Assembly: GCA_951802425.1 (NCBI GenBank)
Contig: OX637802.1
Coordinates: 2,294,001-2,358,000 of the forward strand
From: Clavaria fumosa
Lineage: Eukaryota > Basidiomycota > Agaricomycetes > Agaricales > Clavariaceae
Length of the DNA stretch: 64,000 nucleotides
Direction: 5' to 3'
Position numbers and translations under genes: made by a program. The notes beneath the pieces are model-generated. The model saw only the letters and a list, made by a program, of their open reading frames with translations, had not been told where the DNA came from and did not search any database. Below are positions 35,552 to 46,773 of this stretch, piece after piece (the stretch's first letter is position 1; the number at the start of each line of letters is the position of its first letter).

Positions 35552-36929
35552 ATGGCGACGCACCTCGGTGTTCTTCCTGTTGGTGGGTCCTGTTTATGAT
35601 CACCAGATCTGCTAATGGAACTCGGCCTTCAGGTATTTTGGAAACGTTGTCCCGCACGTTGAACCAGGATTCCGATGGAGCCACACACAACGGTGCTTTC
35701 TTGCGATTACCTCATCCTCGCACTGGTCAGCACTCCTCGGCCTAGCGACAAACCTTTGTTAACAATATTGTCAACATAGGTATCCCTTCTCTGTTTCTGC
35801 CTTCTCCACGGACATCGGAGGCAGGAATAGATGCGATACTTGAAGTACAGGCGGTGGCACCTCCAAACCCTCGGTCCTGGTTCATTGGCGAAACAGAAGT
35901 GATTGCTGGTAAGCATTTGGTTGTGTCGCAAGGTATGTGCTTGCTCATCTCAGGGACTAACCAAATAGATGGAAAACTACTGTTGATGACGCCTATCGAC
36001 CCCGCATTCTTGCTTTTACCCATCCTGCAGGCCGTTCAGCCAGTAATGATTTTACCCTCTGTGTGGATGTCGCTTGATCTGATCATCCTGTGCAAATAGA
36101 AGGACGGAACACTGGGATCATTTCGTCCTGTTGATGACATATTCGAGGAAGCAGTAGCAAAGCTGACCCAATCCCAGGACGTGTCAATCACGCAAAGCGA
36201 TCCATCAACACTTATCTCGGAGAAGGACATTTTATATCTGGCGAATATTGAGTGCGTCCGACGCGCTTTGCGGCGGATATGCGAGTTCAAACGTGAATAA
36301 CAATCTCTGACGCCAACTACACTGCCCTCAACTAACGAACAACTCCTTTTTTATAGATATTACAGACGAATTAGCGGTATATAGGTACTCTCACACCAAA
36401 GTGGTAGAGTACCTCCGCGGTAAGGTTACGCGGCTGATGAAACCAGAAGTGTTGGAACGCTCGCGCACATTGATTCGTAATTTGGCGAAGGACGGGCTCA
36501 TGGAGGATGGGAAAGAGGAGCTCCTGGAGGGTTAGTCTTGCCTTGCAACTAAGCATTCAAGCTCAAAGCGTTTCCAGCTGGTCGTATCCGCGCTGCATGT
36601 GAACTTGTTGCGCAGTACATCCCAGCAAGCACTCTTTCTGATCTTTTGTCCTGCTATGAGTAAGTTTTTGGTTGTGGGGTGCGACGCGTTGCTACTGATC
36701 ACATACCTGCAGCTTTACGAGTCTCGACAATCACTTCAAAAAATTGCAGGATGAGGCTGCTTCTGCTCTAACCACTGCCTCCCTCAATAATAGTAAAAAA
36801 GTTCTCGAAACGGAGGATAAGAAGAGAAAGATCGCGGTGAAAGGTTCACAAGGAGTGGAGAAATTGAAGAAGGCCAACACCAACGGAATGTCGAAGATCT
36901 CCAGTTACTTTGGAAAGGTAGGGGCTTGA
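35552..36929 (+). CDS. RNASEH2B: Ribonuclease H2 subunit B
   Basis: The B subunit scaffolds RNase H2, which removes ribonucleotides from DNA and RNA from hybrids. The start reads MATHLGVLPV and joins GILETLSRTL, then FLRLPHPRTG, matching the family's opening (a short beta strand, then the conserved RLPHPRTG). Later exons give IPSLFLP, VAPPNPRSWFIGETEV, DGKLLLMTPIDPAFLLLPIL, GSFRPVDDIFEEA, YRYSHTKVVEYLRGKV, ELVAQYIPASTLSDLL and a lysine-rich tail VEKLKKANTNGMSKISSYFGK, which resembles the PCNA-interacting PIP-like end seen in other H2B proteins. The last codons could be VGA-stop by read-through (36929) or L-stop after an intron beginning at 36918. Both leave the same SSYFGK motif. Confidence 0.88.
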
Positions 36930-38791
36930 CGTAGTAGAGTTCTGTATTCCTCAGGCTAACAATGCTCAGCTTTGAGAAATTTGGGGTCCGGTGGGCTTGC
37001 TGTGCCTAACTAAGCCCGCGATCGTCGTCGAAATCCGTGATGGCTCGTACACTGCTCCTGCAGGATCGCGCGCTACTTTGTTGATCAAATTCAGAACGCC
37101 TACCCTTGCTGGACTTGCCCAACACGCATCCCAGATCAGCGCCCATTTCGAGCATGTTGGCCAACTGCTCGGGCAGTCACCACTAAGCTAGGAAGACAAT
37201 GAACATGCGACGGACATTTCAGGCGACGTGGACTCCGAGTTGAGCGTATGCTACCGATATGTCCCCCTCCTGGCCTCACAGCACCTCACCGGACACCGAT
37301 TTGATGCGCTCGCGGTGCAAGACTCTCACGTATAACACGATACGCCGAGCTCCTGGTGCTGGTTGCTACTATTATGGCGATATGACCTGTCAACGGAGCT
37401 CGCTGGAAGCATCCATCGACCCGCCCAAGCGCTGGAGAATGCAGGCGGAGAACTGCTCGGACATCGTGCCACAGGCTCTCGAGGTTCAAACTCATGAGCA
37501 TCCAGACTGGCGACCACATTATTCGCCGGCCCAAAAAAACTGCGTTCTTCTCCACTTTAGGCAAATGTAGAGCCTCGTCCACTGGAGATAAGTCTAGGTC
37601 CGTAACCTTTCGGTAAGATTTTATATCGGCCGTAGCAGATACCTCCGATGCGTAGCACAAGGTGAGGTGAAGGTCGCTGCCGTCGATGGTGACTTTGGTC
37701 GAGCGGGCAGGACGGGCCGACAAAGGCGAGAATATGTAACGAGTCTACTGGCTCCGTCACGCCACTTGGTGCCATACCATGTCGCATTGAACACGAAAGC
37801 TGTTGAACGTTCCTCGGTCTACCTGGCCCGATGGGTCGTTCTGTTGCTCCCTCACGCACTGGCTCTCTCATTCATTTTACGGCAAACCTGTTACGCAGCA
37901 AGGGCCAATTACGAGTTAGCAGTGAACGAAAAGGGGTGCAAAGCCAAACAGTTACAGTATGCAGGGACGGCATACACAGCAAATCATTGCCTCGATTTTT
38001 GGTGTGCGTCGCGGGTTTATGCAGGTGATCCTTGGTCTTTTTTGTTCTGGTCGCTCATATTACTGCCCATTTCTAGTCGAGACGGCCATTTCATCCGCTA
38101 AAGATCACGCGACATGTGACACGCCGAGAAATTAGGCGGTAGCGGTGGCGGAAAATTGTACTATCGGTGTTCAGATGAAGGAATGCCTGCCACCCCCATC
38201 TGCTAACTTTCACATCTTTAGGGACACTTCTTAAGTGTGCTCCGGCCGGTAAATTCCTCGTTACTCCATCTTAGATCCCAGTACTGACTGACCCTGAAAG
38301 GAAAGAGAATGGGGTATACAAGCTGCCCTACAGTTGCGGTCATCGCAAGAGAATTCCCTTAACCAAACGCTTGGCAATGAGCATCGCAGTAGAATCGAGT
38401 ATCAGGAGGCCAGGAAACTCGTCAAGAACCAAGGCTGCGGTCCATCAGTGCCGACACGTGAAATGCGGAAACCTGTCTGTCTGTCATGTTAACTCTCCGA
38501 CATTTAACTCTGAGACATCCTGCCAGTTTTGAATCCCCGGATGGATGCTGCCCGGATGGATGCTGCCTGGCCAATGTGGCAGATGTGTCCACGGTTCTGC
38601 ACTGTGGGCTTGCACATCACCTGAGCGCGAAACTATCAGGCGAGATTCACAGTCACAAACCTATAAAGGAGGGAAACCATGATCCCCGAAGTATGCTATG
38701 TTGTGCAGAATAACGCAAGCTTCGTCGCCCTAGAAAATTTTTAGTCTCTAGTATAGACCACCACCTCGCAATCCGAACAGCGGAGAACAAT
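36930..38791. other. 1.9 kb gene-poor region
   Basis: Overlapping frames of 100-145 codons exist on both strands around 37260-37870, but none has convincing splice sites, a family motif or strand-specific composition. A direct repeat of the ten bases cggatggatg occurs twice around 38537-38561. Nothing else is supported. Confidence 0.45.
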
Positions 38792-39193
38792 ATGGCATCC
38801 AGTAGTGAGTTGCTGCCCCGCTAATTCATTTGGAATACCTTTCACTTACTATATCTCTCGCAGACCGTGACACTGCTACGGGCAGTCTATTCCCACCCAT
38901 GAACCAGGACTACAGCCACTCAACGATATGTGAGATTAAAACCAGGCTCTTAACCCATGGGCTCAACTCTGGCAGACGCGAGCAGAGATGTCGGCTCCAA
39001 CAACATTTCCATCATCAACAACTTTGTCGAGATTCACATCCACCAAAGTCGGCAAAGACCCACTTTCAAATTGAAGCTCCCAATTCTCCACAAATGCAAA
39101 CGGTATCTGGGGCAGCTGTGGCACCATTTCAGTGAGCGGTTATCGATTAAGGGAACCGCGCTCCGTCAAGCCTTTTCCCGAAAGTTCTGTTGA
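38792..39193 (+). CDS. Small hypothetical protein
   Basis: A three-exon model starts ATGGCATCCAGTA/gtgagt, continues at an acceptor tctcgcag with NRDTATGSLFPPMNQDYSHSTI, and after a second intron (gtgaga to ggcag) gives ASRDVGSNNISIINNFVEIHIHQ to ALRQAFSRKFC and a stop, about 107 aa. The second half is basic (KLKLPILHKCKRYLGQLWHHF). An alternative without the second intron reads a different C-terminus. No family is recognised and no signal peptide is seen. Confidence 0.4.
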
Positions 39194-39408
39194 TGAATGA
39201 ATGCTTGACCGATATACACCACTCACTACAGTTCCAGTATGTCTCGTTCTAGTTTGACCCAGTGTAAATACGTACGTAGATCGGCGCGGAGTATGAAAAG
39301 TCTGGCAGTTCAACTAAACCAAAGTCGACATCTCTTCTTCGTCTTCTCCCCTGTCGCAGCAAGGACTTAAGCCACTTAAGCCGCCAACTGGCAATTTCCT
39401 GTCTAGCA

Positions 39409-42028
39409 ATGTTGACCAACGGACGACGGTACATTGAATGCGGTACACAGACTAGTCCTGTCCGTTCTTTTACTCCGACTCGGGCTGGCGAACCGCGTTC
39501 AGCGATAACTAGGCTTCGTGGTCGCCGTCGCGGCGCTTCGGACGGCTATCTTTCTGGTTCATTCAATAACACCCCAAGCAGCTCTCATTCTTTCTCTTCT
39601 ACGCGTCTTGACACCGCATATAGCCACTCTGTTCGAGCAGACTCTGTCGTCTTGAGCCCGATGTCTTCTGGAGTAGAACAAAGAATCTCAAGAAATTGCC
39701 GTCAACACCTTGGTCACGGTCAACCTTCTGAGCCAGATTATCCTATCAAGCAACGTGCGGTCACTCATTCAGGAAGTATAGTTCGCCCAGTTTCTCCTGC
39801 TCCCTTCGCAAAAGATGCGACGATGCGGATCGTTTCGTTGCCAGAACGTCCCAAGCCTGCAGCTATGGAAATCCTTCCTTTGCCCTTTCGCTTTCGTGCA
39901 TGCTCTTCCAATAAATCGCTTCCGCATAGCGATGGGCAGCCTCAGCATAGTCGAGGACGCACCTCTACCGCGTCTGATGTCCCTCACACACCGTCCCCGC
40001 CCTCTTCGCCGGAATCGTCAGTGCTTATCATAGGAAACGATGTACATGTACCTCGTACTTTTCTTTGTGAACCCTCGGACGATGTCCGCAGCGAGTATAC
40101 CGATGATGGAGGTGCCGTGCGATTCTTGCCTCTTGTTTGCTTTCTTGACGGACCGGACTGTATACATAGGTTGGATTACATGGGCGAACTCGCCGCCACG
40201 ACCAATCCCAGCGCTTCACGGCCCCTTGTCTTTGCCGTATGCTCGCTGCCCATCGTGAGTCGTTTTGTATCATCATCGCGCTTAGTAAGTTCTGGATGGT
40301 CGTAGTGGAGCGGAAGGCACCGTCATCGAAGGAGCCGATACAATAAATGGTATGATATGGGGCCTCGGGGCCGAGGAAGAACTTGTTAATCGTCCTCGAC
40401 CTAACACTGCAAACCTGCCTTCGCACGTCGCGCCCTCAAATTCACAGCCAGGAAATGTTCTTCCCAGATTGCGAAAAAATGCAACGTCATCGAGCACTCA
40501 TGACCATTCCTATTCAGGGAATGTAATGTCTTCGAATGCTTCCACCCGTTGTTCCCCACAAATTAGGCAGGACGCCCAAACTCGAGCTCTTTGGCAGCAA
40601 CATCACGCTGTTGACCCCCGACACTTCGAAAATAATTCAGAAACATACACTATGACATATGGTCTGCCACGTAATAAGGACACATTGATCACCAACTCCG
40701 TCTCTCAAACGAGAAAAGCGTCCGTTCCGAGAAGTATGGCTCCTAGTAAACCAAATTTGCACGATAAAATAGGCCTAGGTCTATGCTGGCAACCAGTTTC
40801 CAGTTCAGAAAATGAGCGACTCAACGAAGCGCACCGGCGTAATCAGGATCTCTCGAATCGATTACAGGCGACAGCAACAACCTTCATCCCGCACCGACGG
40901 TCTGCTGCTTCTGCTGATCCTCGTAGTGGTTTGTATGCTCAGCTCAATGTGTTAAACGTACCTTCTCGTCGCCTATCTGCCATGGAGATCGCACAACAGT
41001 ACCGTCAACACCAAATGCAGACCGGGCTTCCCACCCCACCCGATTCATTCACCTCTCAATGGTCACCGCAATTTGACTCATGTCAGGACTTACTTCAACA
41101 TCTGAGTATCTCGCCTCCTCTTTTGCAGCCGAACATCTTGACTCCAGGACAAAAGCCGCATCGCCACGCCTCCAGACAGGTACATCCATCAGTTTCTGGA
41201 AGATTTGATGTGCTCTACAACTCGCCGCAGCGTTACGGTCTCTCTTCTACTGTTCGTCACTCTGCCATGCCCGTCATGTCGTCCGCTCTACCGCGGACTC
41301 CGCAAATCTCTAATACGAGAACCTCTCGTGAATTGACCTCGTATGCACGTCACGATGAACTCCTGTCGCCTCCGTATTTCTCACCTTCACCTGCTCGCCC
41401 GAGGCCTCCGCCTAATACGCCGATCGACTCAGTTCCAATGGCGAAGACTTTGTCTCCTCTAGCAGGTCTCCCTTCTCCCACGTCCCCTGAACCTCGGGTC
41501 ACTTTGCAGTTCCGATATCCTTTTTCTGTTCCCTCAGCTCATCTCATTCAGCGACGCCTTTCTGCAGTCCCAGAAGAGGAAACGACATTTATTAGGGAGT
41601 CTTTCTCGTCCTCTCCTGATGCAACAAGGGCTCCTGCTTCTTCACTGGGCTTTCGGTCTCCTGCGCCTTTGCATCACTCTTCCAAAATCACGTCACTGGT
41701 ACCCGACGCTTCTCAGACGCGCGCAGATTGTCTAGACGCTTCAGGCTGTCTCTCTGACTCTCACGACGATCTGGATGCCCTTGGCGTCTCAGGCGTCGTG
41801 CCCGTCAATGTGAGGCTGCCTCCGAGAGTCACAAGGAGGAACGAAGCCTTCGGGAGGCAGATTGTCTCGCCGCTGCCTGTTCAAGCCACAGTAGAACAAG
41901 GATTCAGTACTTACTTGCAGAATGAGAGTCAGGATGGGGATAGTCCTGCCAGAGCGCGCGCAATCTGGAGAAAAAGAAATCGAAAACCGAAAATAGGAGA
42001 GCCCGCACGATCTCTCGTCCACGCATGA
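39409..42028 (+). CDS. Large disordered conserved protein, unknown function
   Basis: The start ATG at 39409 begins MLTNGRRYIECGTQTSP. Exon 1 runs to about 40110 (YTDDG, donor gtgccg), exon 2 carries GWITWANSPPRPIPALHGPL and SLPYARCPS, and exon 3 from 40316 carries GAEGTVIEGADTINGMIWGL and runs uninterrupted to the stop at 42026-42028. The block WANSPPRPIPALHGPLSLPY and CPSGAEGT..IEG..xxxxIWGL is compact and aromatic, unlike the Ser/Pro-rich remainder. I recall it from uncharacterised basidiomycete proteins, so it is the likely functional core. The rest has many SP/TP sites and ends basic (IWRKRNRKPKIGEPAR). No catalytic motif or membrane segment is seen. Confidence 0.7.
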
Positions 42029-42243
42029 ATCCTTTAACAAAGCAACATTATTCAGTTCTTTGCATTACAATCGCATTTTGTCTTCGCCAGTCCATAGTTG
42101 TCAGTCTGCTATTGCAGCGTACCTCCGCATGTCTTTCGCACGGGTGTTGTAGCGCAGTTATCAATTCAATAATTTCGGAAGCGCCATTTCAGGCAATTTG
42201 TCTTGGCAGTTGTATGTACAGCGCAATGGAACATGAGATCCAA

Positions 42244-44316
42244 TCAAGGCTTGACAAAGAGATCTGTGAATTTGTCAACGGGCATATGCATCAGCGACGC
42301 AGAATCAGAGACGATCTCCAGGATTCTGTGCAGGGGAGTTCAACATTGTTATAGACTCTGAGGGAAAGGGCTCCTTACTTTTGCTGATGGCTGTTGTCAA
42401 AGTGATGCGAGATGTGCCTGCATTGTCGCAGGTCAATCTAATGGTCACCCCTCGGCGAGACGAGATCGCACCGTCTGAACTTGTCCATCAAAAGCGGTAT
42501 GCCCTCCGCTCTCCTCCTTTTATGCCCCACCGGATACTCAATTTCCACTTCGTCGAGCACCGTCCCGTCGTTGAGCGTGACGAGCAGCGCGTTCCCAATA
42601 GAGCGCCTCGAGGGGTCGTGGTATTCAACGCTGAAACGTTTTTCTTCGACGCAGAAAATTTTGTCGCGCAGTGCATCGATGCGTGGGTCGCGTGCCGCTG
42701 CATCCGTGCTGCAACGGTGGCGCGGTGTTCAAAAGTGGGGCGCAAGCTTAGGTAGGAAACGGCACGCACTAGCTCTCTGCGGTCAGCTCGCCGAAGATCA
42801 GCGGATACGCGACCATGTAGCTGATCGCGTGACTGCGTATGATCGAATGCAGACATTTAGTCAAAATAACAACGAGGGGAATTCAGGGTCGGGAAGGCTT
42901 TTCACACGCACTCCCTATCTGCGAAATTGTCTAAGGGGCCTTTTTTGTCGATTATCCTAACGGCAGCCTCCTGTGTCCTGATACGGACGCTCGAGATATC
43001 GTCGCTTGTCTTACCCATGGTTTCGAGCTTGTTGTGCAGAATATGAGCAGCCTCGACGGCAGTTTGGGCGTGGAACTCGGCAGGGTATGAAATCTTGAAG
43101 AGGACATTTTCCATGATGTACGACGAATAGGGGATCTGGAACTCGAACGGCTTGCCCTAACGTAACGCAGGACATCAGCTCGCATTCTAATGTGGCGAGG
43201 GCTGGGGCGGTGGTACCTTGAACAGCACGTCATAGAAACCCCACGTTTTCGCGGTGAGGACACTTGGGAGCCCTTTCTCCCCTTTCTGGACGAGAAGAGC
43301 GAGATTGACCGCGCGCGCGCAGGCATCACCCGCAGCCCAAGATTTTCGGGGAACAGTGTTCGGCGCGTGACGATAGGTTCGGAGAGACTGGCCGTCGACC
43401 CATGCTTGGGACACTGCATCAATGGTTTGCGAATGAGAAAGACCTCTACAAAAAAGAAAATAACGCATGAGTAAGACTCGACAACTGAGAGGGAGTCCAA
43501 GCTGACAAGAGCTTAGAGACGACAGCCGTGCTAGCCACCTTAACGAGGACAACATGGTCGAGGCCGACGCGATTGAACGAGTTTAGAAGCGCGAGACCTC
43601 CTTGGATCTCGTGTGCTTTAATCATGCCCTCTAGAATATCTCTCACGGTCAGCGGCTGGCCTTTCCGAGCGAGATGGTCCGCGACGGCGAGAATGGCGCC
43701 TAAATTGTCCGATGGATGTCCCCCTGTAGCATCTTGGGTCTTAGTTCAAAGTCTTAACCAGAGGGAAGAATATAGACGACATTCTGCGGCAAGGAAACAA
43801 TCGTTGAAATCGAGCCACCGTATTATAGTGCCGATGTTGAATGCCCCACGAATGGGATCCAGTTGGTAGTTTGTTCCGGGGACTCTGGTACCTTCGCGAG
43901 GCTCAACAACGGTTATAAGAGTGGAACAATATGCTACACAGACCGTTAGGCACGACAGTGCCTTCAACCACAGGTCCGAGCAGCTTAGTGCACTCCGGGA
44001 ACCTCAGCCCTTCTAAGCCACACCCGATGGTGTCGATCAAACACAACCTGGCGGTGTCCCAGGCAAGATCAGAGTCGATCTCGTGCTTGTGGACATAATC
44101 CGCGATATTTTTAAGCACTTGATCTGGCTCAGGGCGGACCGCCGACTCGCCAACATGGAGAGTAGACATTGCAACAGAGCTAATTCTCGAAGCAGCCGCA
44201 GCGCCTTGACAAATGGAGGGAATAAGCAGCCGACGTGCCCTAGCAGGCGCGAAACGTGACCAAGCAGTGGACAAGCAGAGGCGACGCGAATGTGTACTTG
44301 CGATTCCGCTCAGCAT
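42244..44316 (-). CDS. prpD: 2-methylcitrate dehydratase (MmgE/PrpD family), mitochondrial
   Basis: PrpD dehydrates 2-methylcitrate in the methylcitrate cycle that disposes of propionyl-CoA. The start at 44316 reads [21 protein letters not shown] and continues basic and Ala/Ser-rich, a good mitochondrial import signal. A second Met before STLHVGESA could start a cytosolic form. Core exons give [107 protein letters not shown], and [15 protein letters not shown]. The C-terminal exons read [16 protein letters not shown], then [13 protein letters not shown], then [19 protein letters not shown] and TDLFVKP with a stop at 42244-42246, in line with the family's end. It converges with the gene at 39409-42028, 215 bp away. 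Confidence 0.92.
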
Positions 44317-44603
44317 TTCACGGTTCACAACCAAAGCTTATGTGGGAAAGGTCAGGTGAGAATAGTGCCCATACATGGCAACACACACTCACTTGCAGCC
44401 ACCTGTAGCTGCAACCCAAAAAAAATTATTGCAAGAGGCAGGGATGTATTGTATTGCAGCTTCAATGCAATAATGAATGCAACACAGTCAGTGGTGTCAA
44501 GCGACACTGGTGTGCTGCTTTGGGCATCTTGTGACTTGCGTGGGAAAAAACTCCATTCATTGAGACGCGGCTCACTGGGTTCAGTCCTTCCTGATCACTC
44601 GCT

Positions 44604-46552
44604 ATGGCTGGTACTGTATCATTTCGCGTCTGGTTTTAAGATGAGACTGAATTCTTGTCAGCTGTTGGGAAGCTTTCTCGGGAAGAATTTCGACGACAAA
44701 AGGATCTAGAGGCTGCTCGAAAGGCAGGCACCGCTCCTGCGGCCCTTGACGAGGAGGGAAAGCCTATCAACCCTCATATTCCCCGTGAGCTTAGCCTTTC
44801 CATTCTCTATGTCGCATTTTGGTTTGACGACTGGCAATACCAGAATACATATCGCAAGCCCCATGGTATTTGGACACTGGTGCACCATCCTTGAGTCACC
44901 AGCGGCGACGGGAAGAGGGCCCCTCCGTAAATAAGCTTGACGATTGGTACGACAGGGGAGCCAAAGCCGGTCCTGCCGCCAAGAAGTATCGCAAGGGTGC
45001 TTGCGAGAACTGCGGCTCGATGACTCACAAGCGGCAGGACTGTCTGGAGCGTCCGCGCAAGAAGGGAGCCAAGTACACGAACCACAACATCCAAGCAGAC
45101 GAAGTCATTCAAGAAGTCGCTTCTGGGTACGACGCGAAGCGTGACCGGTGGAATGGTTACAACCCGGCTGAACACAAAACGATTTATGAAGAGTACGAAG
45201 CGGTTGAAGATGCCAGGCAGAAACTACGAGAGGAGGAAATAGACAATCGTACGACAACAGACCTTGCTGTCGTCAGAAAGGTCGCCAAGGCTGGCAAGGG
45301 AGATAAGAAAAACAAAGATGATGCCGATTTCGGCTCAAGCGAGGAGGAAGACGCGGATGAGGATAAGTATGCAGATGCTGCGGACGCTGTTGGCCAGAAG
45401 ATGGATACCAAAACCAGGATCACCGTCCGAAACCTTCGAATTCGAGAGGACACTGCAAAATACTTAATCAATCTTGACCCCGAAAGTGCTTACTATGACC
45501 CTAAAACACGTTCCATGAGAGATGCGCCGCTCAGGAATGTCGCACCGGAGGATGTGAGTATTAGTTCTACATCTACATTTTGTTTCGGCGTTCAGATTCT
45601 TCTTCACAGGCTCGATTCGCAGGAGACAATTTCAATAGATTGTCTGGCGAGGCTCCCGACATGCAAAAGCTCCAACTTTTCGCCTGGCAAGCCAGCGCGC
45701 GAGGGAACGACGTCCACCTCAACGCAAATCCCACACAGGGAGAACTGCTTCATCACGAGTATCGCGAGAGGAGGGAGAAGCTCAAGGATGTCACCAAAGT
45801 CAGCATCCTCGCTAAATATGGTGGCGCTGAGTACCTTGGGAAAGCCCCAAGGGAACTTCTCCAAGGTCAAACAGAAGAATACGTGGAATTTTCGAGATCA
45901 GGCCAGGTCATCAAAGGAAAAGAAAGAGCCAAGACTCGGTCAAAGTATCCAGAAGACGGTAAGTGACGATCTCGCCTTGGAGATTCCTCGCTCATTTACG
46001 CCCGTGGAATCCCAGTCCTTGTCAACAATCACATGGCTGTGTGGGGATCATGGTTCGACATCGCCAACAGAAAATGGGGCTTCGCCTGTTGCCACTCTTT
46101 CATTCACCTGTCCTACTGTGCAGGACAGGCGGCTATTGACGCGTCGGCTGCTCCTCCTATGTCCACCTCCATGCCACCGCCGCCCGTACCTGTCCCGCCA
46201 CCCACTGAGAACTTGGCAGCGCAGAACAACGACACGCACGAAGCCCACGGTCCGAACTTCTCGAAAAAACGAATGGGAGAGGGAGACGTGCATCTGGATA
46301 AAGAACGGCTGGCGCTGGCTCTTCAAGAGGAGAAGAAACGGAAGGCACGTGACAAAGATGACGATAACAGGATTGAGAAGAGGAAGAAGTCGGACACTGT
46401 TGTGGGGCGCGATGTCACAGAAGAGGAACTGGGTGAGCCAGGTTACATTTATTCTGCTGGAACAATGTCTGAATGTCGTGACAGAGGCGTATCGAATGCA
46501 ACGTCGTATGACAGAAGATCCTATGGCAAACTACGTCGATACGGAAGGCTAG
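44604..46552 (+). CDS. SLU7: Pre-mRNA splicing factor SLU7
   Basis: SLU7 acts in the second step of splicing and helps choose the 3' splice site. The first exon is only seven bases (ATGGCTG); the next gives [32 protein letters not shown] to [28 protein letters not shown], nearly the family consensus. Then comes the CCHC zinc knuckle [26 protein letters not shown], the acidic [11 protein letters not shown] stretch, [71 protein letters not shown] and a C-terminal exon [21 protein letters not shown] with stop at 46550-46552. The Gln of IPQYISQ is formed across an intron (C/AA), confirming that join. A Pro-rich insert ([12 protein letters not shown]) lies near residue 420. Confidence 0.95.
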
Positions 46553-46773
46553 CTCGGTGCTGCAGCTCACTTTCGTTCTTACCTCATCATTTCTTGTATC
46601 TTATCATTGCAATAACATTAAACGTAGCTCAGTGTGAAGCGCGGCACTGTACTGTACTGAATGTACTTCCAACCTTTTTCATAGTTACTAGTGCTTAGTC
46701 ATCGTCCATAAATGCCTCTGACTCAGATCGGATTGTCGTTCTGTGGACGGTCTCGCTTGTTACTCGTTTGACC

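Noticed and set aside
37286..37723. 145-codon minus-strand frame in the gene-poor region
   Set aside because: A plus-strand frame of similar length overlaps it, and neither has a motif, signal peptide or credible splice sites.
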